DNA of 32,793 bases from contig DUQM01000056.1 of assembly GCA_012837825.1 (NCBI GenBank), positions 1 to 32,793 of the forward strand. The letters are read 5' to 3'. Positions 7,662 to 14,829 of this stretch are shown one piece after another. This stretch comes from Actinomycetota bacterium. Its GTDB lineage: Bacteria; Actinomycetota; Humimicrobiia; Humimicrobiales; Humimicrobiaceae. Position 1 is the first letter of the stretch. Each line of letters starts with the position of its first letter. The notes beneath the pieces were generated by a model that was not told the DNA's origin, did not search any database, and saw only the letters and a list, made by a program, of their open reading frames with translations. Made by a program: the position numbers and the translations under genes.

Positions 7662-8834
7662 ATGAACTCAAGAGAGAAATTTCTTTCAGTCATGAAGATG
7701 CAGGGTTCTGACTACCGCGATGTCGAAATTCCGAAAGTAGAGTTCGGTTACTGGGCAGGAACGATAAGGAGATGGTTTAACGAGGGTCTTCCCATGGCTG
7801 AGAATATCCCAAAGAATTATTCCAATGGCATTGCTATAATGGCAAACAAAAATATTTATGGAGAAATGGAAAAGGCAGGAGATGTAAATGTCCAGCCGAT
7901 TTTTAATCTTGACCAGTATCTTACAAAGTTTCCTCTTGACTACAGCCCTATGCTTGAGAGAGAGATAATAGACAAAACAGAAACACATATTACATACAAG
8001 GATGAATATGGCGTTACCAATAAAAGTACAATTGACATAACCACTCTTCCGATGGAAATCGATAATCCGGTAAAAAACCGGGATTCATGGTATGAATACA
8101 AGCAACATTACGGAAGTGAAACCATTTCAAAAAGACTCCCTCCCAACTGGAATGATGTTGTAAGCAGCCTTAAGAACAGGGATTTTCCCATAAGACTTGG
8201 CGGAACAAACGGAGGTTTTCTGGGTTTTCCCAGGCAGATTATGGGAGTAACCAGATATATGATGGCGCTGATAGATGATCCGGAGCTTATACATGATATT
8301 AATAATACTTTCTGTAACTTTTTAATAGAATATTACGGTAAAATATGCAGCGATATTGAAATAGACTGCATACTCATATGGGAAGATATGGCATATAAAT
8401 CAGGTTCGCTTATCTCTCCGCAGCATTTCAGGGAATTTCTCACCCCTTATTATAAGCGTATTGTAAATTTTGCACATGAAGCAGGAATAGACATAATTCT
8501 GACAGACAGCGACGGTTATGTTGAAGATCTTATCCCTCTTATAGTGGAAACCGGTGTAACCGGGATGTATCCTTTTGAGATAGCTGCAGGAAATGACATT
8601 CTTAAAATCAGAAAATCCTTTCCGGATTTTCAGATCATGGGAGGATTCGATAAGAGAAAAATGTTTGCCGGGAGCAGCTATGACCAGATTGATAAAGAAT
8701 TGGAAAAAATCAGGGAAATGCTGAAAAAAGGGAGATATATACCTCATACCGATCATTTTGTTTCCGAAGACTGTACTTTTGATTTTTTTTCCTACTACAG
8801 AAAAAAACTTAATGAGATTATTGATGATTTTTAA
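7662..8834 (+). CDS. URO-D/MtaA-superfamily protein, putative corrinoid-linked methyltransferase
   Basis: A 390-residue protein of the uroporphyrinogen decarboxylase fold used by heme decarboxylases and by corrinoid methyltransferases such as MtaA and CmuA. Family features include NSREKFLSVMKMQ at the start, a GGTNGGFLGFPRQIMG strand-loop, IWEDMAYKSGSLISPQHF and IMGGFDKRKMF. At the position where the second copy downstream has HSDG, this protein has LTDSDGYVED, so that zinc-type His is absent. A cysteine and two histidines near the C-terminus (HTDHFVSEDC) could supply metal ligands. The ATG at 7662 has AAAGGGG just upstream. The neighbouring corrinoid protein makes a methyl-transfer role far more likely than heme synthesis. 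Substrate is unknown. Confidence 0.82.
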   Translation: MNSREKFLSVMKMQGSDYRDVEIPKVEFGYWAGTIRRWFNEGLPMAENIPKNYSNGIAIMANKNIYGEMEKAGDVNVQPIFNLDQYLTKFPLDYSPMLEREIIDKTETHITYKDEYGVTNKSTIDITTLPMEIDNPVKNRDSWYEYKQHYGSETISKRLPPNWNDVVSSLKNRDFPIRLGGTNGGFLGFPRQIMGVTRYMMALIDDPELIHDINNTFCNFLIEYYGKICSDIEIDCILIWEDMAYKSGSLISPQHFREFLTPYYKRIVNFAHEAGIDIILTDSDGYVEDLIPLIVETGVTGMYPFEIAAGNDILKIRKSFPDFQIMGGFDKRKMFAGSSYDQIDKELEKIREMLKKGRYIPHTDHFVSEDCTFDFFSYYRKKLNEIIDDF

Positions 8835-8856
8835 AAAATCAGACAAAACCGGTATG

Positions 8857-8905
8857 ACCGGCAGCAGTATTGTTTTTTTGCAGACCCTTTGAAGCTGCTG
8901 TTGGT
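8857..8905 (+). other. RNA hairpin between the two URO-D genes
   Basis: ACCGGCAGCAG (8857-8867) can pair with CTGCTGTTGGT (8895-8905) over 11 bp, including two G-U wobbles that work only in plus-strand RNA. No T-tract follows directly. It sits in a 129-nt spacer inside the presumed operon and may stabilise or process the transcript, or attenuate downstream expression. Confidence 0.45.
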
Positions 8906-8963
8906 TTGTGATATTAAAAATATTTTTATTTAAAGTAAATAATATTTTTAGATGGGAGGAAAA

Positions 8964-10067
8964 TTGATAGAGACAAAAAACATAATTCCAGTTGAAGGGG
9001 AACCTGATATAAACAGGCTTCTTGCTGCTTTCAAAAGAAAACCTGTAGACAGGGTGCCTAATTTTGAAATTCTTATGGAAGACAAACATGTTGAAAAAAT
9101 TCTTGGCAAGTATGCGGGCAATACGCTTTCCTATGGAGGAGATCCGGCAAAAGGTGCAAATGCCGAAGCAGGAAGACCTATGTATCCCGATGATTTTATT
9201 GACCTCTGCTGCATAACAGGCCAGGACGCGCTTCTGTTTGACGGCGGGCTTTGGACACCTTTTAAGGCGCAAGATGAAAACGGAAACTGGGTTCCCGCAT
9301 ACAGCAGATCTGTAAGGACAAGAAAGGAATTTGAATCATTAAAACTGGAATCAGAGGAGAGCATAAAAAGCACTATCAGCTATGTGCGGGAATATAAAGA
9401 TGCAATCAAAAGAAGAGGCAAGAAAATAGGAGTTTCTGTCCTTTATGGATGCATATCGCAGACATTGTATGAGTTTGTTGTGGGAATGAATGATTTTATG
9501 ATGATGGTTTACGAAGACAGGGAACTGGTTGAGGAAATGCTTGAGACCTCAACAGTTCATTTCGTAAATCTCACCAAGGCTCTTGTAAAAGAAGGCATTG
9601 ACTTCATCTTCCCTTCGGATGATGTTGCCTTCAAAACGGGCTTGTTTATACCGCCAAAAATATTTAAAGAAATCTGGGTTCCCAGGATGGCAAGAATATT
9701 TGAACCTGCTGTAAATGCCGGTATTCCGGTAATGTTTCATTCAGACGGTAAAATAGACGATATTGTTGAGGATCTGATAAATATGGGACTGGACTGCCTG
9801 AATCCTCTGGATCCATATGGAATAGACTACAGGGATTACAAGAAGAGATACGGTTCACGTTTGTGTCTCTCAGGCAATGTAGATGTTGAGTTTCCTTTGG
9901 GGAACGGTACTCCGGAAGAGGTGGATTCGGATGTAAAAGCACATATGGAAGTATTAAAACCCGGCTATGGTTATGTAGCTACCTGTTCTCATTCGATTGT
10001 AAATTACATACCGCATGAGAATTATATTGCATATATAAATGCGATACATAAATATGGAAAGTACTAA
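8964..10067 (+). CDS. URO-D/MtaA-superfamily methyltransferase-like protein (second copy)
   Basis: A 367-residue URO-D-fold protein. It contains INRLLAAFKRKPVDRVPNFE at the start, the HSDG motif (VMFHSDGKIDDIV) found in corrinoid methyltransferase relatives, LCLSGNVDVEF, and a C-terminal TCSHSIVNYIPHENY. I place the start at TTG 8964, because GGGAGG (8954-8959) sits 4 nt upstream as a Shine-Dalgarno. The in-frame ATG at 8952 is itself part of that sequence and has no ribosome site of its own; using it would add four residues. It differs clearly from the first copy, so the two probably do different steps. One may methylate or demethylate the corrinoid protein and the other may pass the methyl group to an acceptor. 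That split is inference. Confidence 0.82.
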   Translation: MIETKNIIPVEGEPDINRLLAAFKRKPVDRVPNFEILMEDKHVEKILGKYAGNTLSYGGDPAKGANAEAGRPMYPDDFIDLCCITGQDALLFDGGLWTPFKAQDENGNWVPAYSRSVRTRKEFESLKLESEESIKSTISYVREYKDAIKRRGKKIGVSVLYGCISQTLYEFVVGMNDFMMMVYEDRELVEEMLETSTVHFVNLTKALVKEGIDFIFPSDDVAFKTGLFIPPKIFKEIWVPRMARIFEPAVNAGIPVMFHSDGKIDDIVEDLINMGLDCLNPLDPYGIDYRDYKKRYGSRLCLSGNVDVEFPLGNGTPEEVDSDVKAHMEVLKPGYGYVATCSHSIVNYIPHENYIAYINAIHKYGKY

Positions 10068-10135
10068 GAGTAATCCGGATGATTAAATCCTTAAAATAAA
10101 TCAATAACAAAACAAAAGGATGAAAGGTATCATAG

Positions 10136-10783
10136 ATGTCTACTATATTAAATGATATTTACGAACTTACAGTTCAGGGAAATTACAATGAAATCGGAGG
10201 GGTAGTTCAGAAAGCTGTAGATGAAGGAATAAAAATTGACAGCATTATAAATGAATCACTTTCAAAAGCCATGCTTTATGTGGGCGATAAATTCGGTGAA
10301 GGAGAATTATATATGCCGGACATGCTGCTTGCTGCAAAGACAATGAAAACAGCAATGGACATCCTAAGACCTCTGATGAAAGGTGACGAGAATCTCTCTG
10401 AAAAAGGTACATTGGTGATAGGCACGGTCAAAGGTGATCTGCATGATATTGGAAAGAATCTTGTTATCACAATGGCAGAGGGACAGGGTTTTAAAGTAAT
10501 AGATCTGGGCATAGATGTTGATTATGAGAAATTTGTGGAAGCTATAAATGAGCACAAGCCGGATATTGTTGCATTTTCGGGACTACTTACAACTACTTTG
10601 GGAAATATAGCGGAACATATAAAAACATTGGAAGATTCCGGTCTGAGAAAACAGGTTATTCTGGCAGTTGGAGGAGCACCGGTTACAAGAGAATTTGCTG
10701 ACAGATACGGAATTGAGATTTATGCTCCTGATGCTTCCACTGCAGCAAAAGAATTTGTAAAAGCTTTGTCAGAAAAAAAATAA
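10136..10783 (+). CDS. Corrinoid (B12)-binding methyl-carrier protein, MtaC/MttC family
   Basis: A 215-residue corrinoid protein that carries a methyl group on cobalt between methyltransferases. Residues 1-85 form the helical cap (GDKFGEGELYMPDMLLAAKT). The Rossmann-like B12 domain follows with the base-off signature D101-L-H103-D-I-G106 in GTVKGDLHDIGKN, then SGLLTTTLGN and VGGAPVTREFA contacting the nucleotide tail. His103 is the expected lower cobalt ligand. The length is typical of stand-alone carriers. It follows the second URO-D gene by 68 nt and precedes the aldolase by 50 nt. No MtaB- or MttB-type partner and no corrinoid activase (RamA) is encoded in the window. Confidence 0.93.
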   Translation: MSTILNDIYELTVQGNYNEIGGVVQKAVDEGIKIDSIINESLSKAMLYVGDKFGEGELYMPDMLLAAKTMKTAMDILRPLMKGDENLSEKGTLVIGTVKGDLHDIGKNLVITMAEGQGFKVIDLGIDVDYEKFVEAINEHKPDIVAFSGLLTTTLGNIAEHIKTLEDSGLRKQVILAVGGAPVTREFADRYGIEIYAPDASTAAKEFVKALSEKK

Positions 10784-10833
10784 AAAAGTAAAATATCAAT
10801 TATAATTTACAAGCTTTCGTACAAAGGATAGAA

Positions 10834-11694
10834 ATGGCAAATATTAAAAACATAAGAAAAGCCTTATGTGAGATCGGGAAACTATGTTTTAACAGAAATC
10901 TTCTGGATTCAAGCGGCGGGAATATATCGATCAGGGATGGAGACAAAGTATATATTACTCCGAGACAGGCAGGAGAACATCATCAGTGGTCAATTGATGA
11001 AGACTCGATAATTGTTACAGACTTGTGCAAAGTACCGGTGACAGGCGAGTCGGATAAAATTACAAGGGAAGCCATATGCCATTATTATATCTACCATGCT
11101 TTTCCAGATATCGGGGCCGTCCTGCATGCCCATCCCCCATATATGATGACTTTCGGTTCTGCGCATATGGATATTCCGGCAGTTTCAGAGGGAACAAGAT
11201 GCGTTATAAGCCCTAAGATACCTATAACGCACATTGAAGAATCAGTCCCAGGCTCAGAACAGCAGGCAGTAAGGATAGTGGAAAATTTTGAATGGAGAAG
11301 GAAACAGGATCCTGATGCGGGACTTATATGCGGTATTCCCTTTCATGGGGTTTTTTCTGCGGCAGTCGATCTTAATTATGCTTATCTGTATGTCGAGGTT
11401 GCGGAAACAAACTGCAAGATACTTATAAACAGACAAATAATGTTTGGAAACAACCCTAAAGCTGATTTTTCTATCCATCATGATATATCCCGGGAGGAAA
11501 TATCAACTATTGCCCAGTCAAAAGAAGTATGCCCTTCAGGACTGAGATACAGGGATGCATTTGGCAGGGAGACTACTTATCAAAGCAATAAAGATAATGG
11601 TCAGACTTTTTCGGAAAAAAGAAATACCGAAATTTCTGAAGATATGGTAAGCAAAATAACCAATGAAGTTTTAAGAAAGATAAAAAGGGATTGA
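10834..11694 (+). CDS. Class II aldolase/adducin-family protein with C-terminal targeting-like helix
   Basis: A 286-residue protein. The first 210 residues are a class II (zinc) aldolase/epimerase domain, as in fuculose- and rhamnulose-phosphate aldolases. It has LLDSSGGNISIRDGD (phosphate/substrate loop), TREAICHYY (catalytic Glu), VLHAHPPY (two zinc His) and GIPFHGVFS (third His). The family core is normally about 210-230 residues. Here about 70 extra residues follow: a low-complexity polar linker and a terminal amphipathic helix ISEDMVSKITNEVLRKI. That layout resembles encapsulation peptides of bacterial microcompartment cargo, though no shell gene is present. It is last in the corrinoid operon. 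It probably cleaves or epimerises a phosphorylated or hydroxy-acid substrate, identity unknown. Confidence 0.85.
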   Translation: MANIKNIRKALCEIGKLCFNRNLLDSSGGNISIRDGDKVYITPRQAGEHHQWSIDEDSIIVTDLCKVPVTGESDKITREAICHYYIYHAFPDIGAVLHAHPPYMMTFGSAHMDIPAVSEGTRCVISPKIPITHIEESVPGSEQQAVRIVENFEWRRKQDPDAGLICGIPFHGVFSAAVDLNYAYLYVEVAETNCKILINRQIMFGNNPKADFSIHHDISREEISTIAQSKEVCPSGLRYRDAFGRETTYQSNKDNGQTFSEKRNTEISEDMVSKITNEVLRKIKRD

Positions 11695-11770
11695 TTCAGT
11701 ATCTTTTAAGCTATTCTTTTCTTAGGGCATAAGATGGAAAGTAAAATCGGAAGCAATATTGAAGCTATTT

Positions 11771-11810
11771 AAGTTTTTAATTAATAAGTAAATTAAAAAC
11801 TTTTTACTTT
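11771..11810 (+). terminator. AT-rich hairpin, possible terminator of the corrinoid operon
   Basis: Perfect 12-bp inverted repeat AAGTTTTTAATT (11771-11782) / AATTAAAAACTT (11791-11802) with an 8-nt loop, followed by TTTACTTTAAT. The position after the aldolase stop fits a terminator, but the stem is almost all A-T, so it may be weak. Confidence 0.5.
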
Positions 11811-11827
11811 AATATGTTTTAAAAATT

Positions 11828-12616
11828 ATGAAGAAAAACGAAAAAAAACTTATTTTGCTTACAAATGATGACGGTATAGAGGCCGAAGGCATTAATGCGC
11901 TTTATAAAGTCTTCTCTCAGGAAAAGGATTATGACGTCAGGGTAATAGCGCCTCAGTTCGAAAGAAGTGCGGTAGGTCATGGCATAACGGTCTTTGACCC
12001 CATATGGGTTAAAAAAGAATACAGAAACGGTATATTCTATGGTTATGTAGTTAATGGCACTCCTGCAGATTGTGTGAAACTATATAGCGAACTTATTGGG
12101 GAAAAACCGGATCTTCTTGTTTCAGGCATAAACCGCGGCTCAAATATCGGTGAAAATATAATTTATTCCGGCACAGTTTCGGCAGCAATCGAAGGAATAT
12201 GTAATGACATATCCTCAATAGCTGTATCCCTTGACAGCTATATTGATACCAACTATTCATTTGCGGCAAAATTTTCAAAGAAGATTTCCGATCTTGTGCT
12301 TAAAAACAATAATATGCCTCCAAAGATGCTCCTTAATATAAACATCCCCGACCTTTCCGAAGATAAAATAAAGGGGGTAAAAATAACAAGACAAAGCGAT
12401 GCAAAATTCAAGGATTTTTTTCTTAAAAGAACCGATCCGCGCGGCAGGGATTATTATTGGATGGACGGAGAATTCGTTGAGATTACCCATTGCAATGACA
12501 GCGATTATTGCGCTTTAAAAGAGGGTTATGTTTCAATAACTCCTATCCACTACGATATGACTGATTACAGTAAATTATCTTTTCTGGAAAAATGGGAAAT
12601 AAAATTAGATGAATAA
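11828..12616 (+). CDS. surE: 5'/3'-nucleotidase SurE
   Basis: A 262-residue metal-dependent phosphatase that removes phosphate from nucleoside 5'- and 3'-monophosphates (and often short polyphosphate) in the cytoplasm. Diagnostic motifs are LLTNDDGIEAEGI with the two metal-binding Asp, APQFERSAVGHGIT, YVVNGTPADCVKL and SGINRGSNIGENIIYSGTV. The length is normal for the family. No strong Shine-Dalgarno precedes the ATG at 11828. The stop overlaps the start of the next gene by 8 nt, implying translational coupling with the YhaM-like nuclease, which fits a shared role in nucleotide or RNA turnover. Confidence 0.95.
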   Translation: MKKNEKKLILLTNDDGIEAEGINALYKVFSQEKDYDVRVIAPQFERSAVGHGITVFDPIWVKKEYRNGIFYGYVVNGTPADCVKLYSELIGEKPDLLVSGINRGSNIGENIIYSGTVSAAIEGICNDISSIAVSLDSYIDTNYSFAAKFSKKISDLVLKNNNMPPKMLLNINIPDLSEDKIKGVKITRQSDAKFKDFFLKRTDPRGRDYYWMDGEFVEITHCNDSDYCALKEGYVSITPIHYDMTDYSKLSFLEKWEIKLDE

Positions 12617-13658
12617 TAAAAAGAAGCAATATATTAAAGATATAAAGGCAGGAAATATAGTCAGTTCTTCTTTTCTTGTCGTAAGAAAAGAAAATAAAAA
12701 AGATAAAAACAACAAGGATTTTATTGATGTTGAACTGCAGGACAGCACAGGCAGGATTAATGCAAAAATCTGGAATGATTCAATCCCCAGGACTGAAACA
12801 TTTGCAAAAAAAGATATTGTATTGATTGAAGGCAGGGCAGAAGATAGCTTCGGAAAACAGATAAATATAAAGAGTCTTAAAAGATTAGAGTATCAGGACA
12901 ATGATTCCTCTTTTTATGATTTCAAGAGCAGAAAAGCCGACCCGGCTTTTCTAAAGAATCTGACGGATTTCCTGAATGATATGATTTCGAATATAAGCAA
13001 TATTTTTTTAAAGAAATTGCTTAAAAGTTTTTTTGACGAGCCGGATTTTCTGGATAAATTCAAATATTCCACTGCTGCAGTAAAAAACCATCATGCGCTT
13101 GAAGGAGGTCTTCTTATACACACAATGTCAATGGTCAGGCTTTGCAATTTTGTAGTTGATTTGTATAAGGAAAACATGATTATAGACAAAGATATGGTTA
13201 TTTGCGGAGCTATACTGCACGATATCGGAAAAACAGTAGGGTATTCAGTTGAAAATTTTTTGGATATTAATGATGAAGAAAGCCTTATAAGCCATATAAG
13301 CATCGGATACGGCATGGTTCTTGAAAAAATAAATTCCATCAAAGGTTTTCCCGACAGAACAAGGCAGGAACTTCTTCATATAATTTTAAGTCATCATGGC
13401 GCAAGGGAATTCGGTTCTCCCGTAGAGCCGCAGACTCTTGAAGCAATAGTGATTTATAATGTAGACAGACTTGATGCGGATATTGATCATTATTTTACAC
13501 TGCTACAGGACAGTTTGGAGACTAATGTATTTCAATATTCAAATTACTTCAGAAGAAAAATATATATTAAAGACAGCAATGCAGCTGAGGGCAAAAATAA
13601 TACTGAAGATTCCGGCGAAAAACAAAATAATAATTTTCTGCAGGATAAACTACTTTAA
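12609..13658 (+). CDS. YhaM-like 3'-5' exoribonuclease (OB fold plus HD domain)
   Basis: A 349-residue protein. An N-terminal OB-fold nucleic-acid-binding domain (about 8-95; DVELQDSTGRINAKIWND) is followed by an HD phosphohydrolase domain with AVKNHHALEGGLLIHT and CGAILHDIGKT (His204-Asp205). This two-part layout is that of Bacillus YhaM, a 3'-5' exoribonuclease. The C-terminus after about 310 is a low-complexity Asn/Glu/Lys tail. It overlaps surE by 8 nt and probably depends on it for translation. Its 3' end overlaps the convergent minus-strand gene by 9 nt. Confidence 0.88.
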   Translation: MNNKKKQYIKDIKAGNIVSSSFLVVRKENKKDKNNKDFIDVELQDSTGRINAKIWNDSIPRTETFAKKDIVLIEGRAEDSFGKQINIKSLKRLEYQDNDSSFYDFKSRKADPAFLKNLTDFLNDMISNISNIFLKKLLKSFFDEPDFLDKFKYSTAAVKNHHALEGGLLIHTMSMVRLCNFVVDLYKENMIIDKDMVICGAILHDIGKTVGYSVENFLDINDEESLISHISIGYGMVLEKINSIKGFPDRTRQELLHIILSHHGAREFGSPVEPQTLEAIVIYNVDRLDADIDHYFTLLQDSLETNVFQYSNYFRRKIYIKDSNAAEGKNNTEDSGEKQNNNFLQDKLL

Positions 13659-14282
13659 AATCAGCACCAGCCCTATAAGAACAAACATTATATGTAACAC
13701 CAGGATATAAATAAGCATGCAGGTAAAAACAGAACTGATGTTGAAGTTTGCAATATCTGAGAAAGTACCTGAAAAATTTTTATAGGTATTGTTTATATTG
13801 ACGGTAATGTCATCAATGTTTTTACTTATTTTGGTAAGATCAGCTGAATTTGTATTAATATAAAGAGCGGTTTTCCCTATATCGGAAGATAATAAAGAAA
13901 GACTGTCTCCTACTCCAATGAAATACTCATAGGATTTCTCAAGGGGCCTGTAACCAAGTATTTCAAAATTTATTGTTTCGGCAATATCATAGAATGCAAA
14001 TGAAGAGGTTCCAAGTAATTCCTGAGCATTTGCGAGGGTCTCCTCAACCTGCTTTAAGGTAAGAGATGCATTTTTAAGACCTTCTGAAGTATCTCTCATC
14101 ATATCTGATACTGACAATATGTTTTTATCCAGAGAAGCGCCAAAATCAGCTTCTTCCCGAGTGAAAGATAAATTTTTTTTAAAATATACCAATCCTGTCA
14201 CGGATAAAGCGCAACCTGATACTCCAAAAAGAATCAATATAATTGAGAAAATATATTTTATTAAAGATTTTTTGGCATCCAT
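13650..14282 (-). CDS. Two-TM membrane protein with extracytoplasmic coiled-coil loop, unknown function
   Basis: A 210-residue protein with no recognised family. A short basic N-terminus (MDAKKSLIKY) leads into TM1 (about residues 8-32). A long loop of about 140 residues is rich in heptad-like Ser/Leu/Ile/Asn segments (LTKISKNIDDITVNINNTY), suggesting coiled coil. TM2 lies near the C-terminus (about 185-208) and the protein ends in LVLILK. The layout resembles the sensory half of a chemoreceptor without its signalling part. The start is ATG 14282, with AAGGAG at 14294-14289 and a 6-nt spacer; an upstream in-frame TTG at 14303 lacks a ribosome site and is rejected. Confidence 0.75.
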   Translation of the reverse strand: MDAKKSLIKYIFSIILILFGVSGCALSVTGLVYFKKNLSFTREEADFGASLDKNILSVSDMMRDTSEGLKNASLTLKQVEETLANAQELLGTSSFAFYDIAETINFEILGYRPLEKSYEYFIGVGDSLSLLSSDIGKTALYINTNSADLTKISKNIDDITVNINNTYKNFSGTFSDIANFNISSVFTCMLIYILVLHIMFVLIGLVLILK

Positions 14283-14412
14283 ATAATTCTCCTTATTAAA
14301 CAAGACAAAGATAAATCAGACAATTAAAAATATACATACTACTGATTTTATTATTATTTTTATCATATTGGTAATGCTAATAAATATTTAATCAAAATAA
14401 TTTTAAAAATTA

Positions 14413-14461
14413 TTGACAATGGGACGATATATAATTAAAGTTAGATAAGACTAACTTTAAT
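14413..14461 (+). promoter_or_regulatory. feo promoter with overlapping perfect palindromic operator
   Basis: TTGACA (14413-14418), a 17-nt spacer and the -10-like TAAAGT (14436-14441) make the promoter. Across the -10 lies an 11-bp perfect inverted repeat, ATTAAAGTTAG (14434-14444) / CTAACTTTAAT (14451-14461), with a 6-nt centre. GTTAG/CTAAC arms recall DtxR/IdeR/MntR-type sites (TTAGGTTAGnCTAACCTAA). The operator lies 36 nt before feoA, and a DtxR-family repressor is encoded at the end of the same gene run, so metal-dependent autorepression is likely. Confidence 0.75.
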
Positions 14462-14496
14462 ATATAAAAGTAGCTTTATAAGGCAAGGATTATAAA

Positions 14497-14829
14497 ATGT
14501 TTGGCAGAAAATTGAATTTTAAACATAAGCATGATTTTTTATCCGGAAGTAAGACGGATTTTACAGAAAAAGAGGCTTTGTTTTTATGCAATGCAGATAA
14601 AAATACCAGATATATTATAGACAATATTTTTGCGGGACATATTCTTACGCAAAGGCTGTTTTCAATAGGGATTATCCCGGGTGAAACAATAACTGTAGGA
14701 GACATCTCAGCATGGGGTCCTGTAACCATAATTGCAAAAGGAATAAAAATTGCGCTGGGCAGAGGAGTAGCGGCGAAAATATCTTTAAAAAAAATAGATG
14801 AGACCAGAGATAACGCTCAGGATGGATAA
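14497..14829 (+). CDS. feoA: FeoA-domain protein
   Basis: A 110-residue protein whose C-terminal 75 residues are the SH3-like FeoA domain (TQRLFSIGIIPGETITVGDI; GPVTIIAKGIKIALGRGVA). It assists FeoB-dependent ferrous iron uptake on the cytoplasmic side. About 27 charged residues precede the usual start of the domain, so the protein is somewhat longer than classical FeoA. The ATG at 14497 has AAGG upstream. Its stop overlaps the preferred feoB start by 8 nt. Transcription should start from the palindrome-bearing promoter at 14413. Confidence 0.92.
   Translation: MFGRKLNFKHKHDFLSGSKTDFTEKEALFLCNADKNTRYIIDNIFAGHILTQRLFSIGIIPGETITVGDISAWGPVTIIAKGIKIALGRGVAAKISLKKIDETRDNAQDG

Noticed and set aside
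8400-9272. Long 290-codon minus-strand open frame across the URO-D genes
   Set aside because: It is antisense to two well-supported genes and has no recognisable domain.
14798-14821. Upstream ATG for feoB
   Set aside because: No ribosome site, lies inside feoA, and the added residues precede the normal start of the G domain; ATG 14822 fits better.
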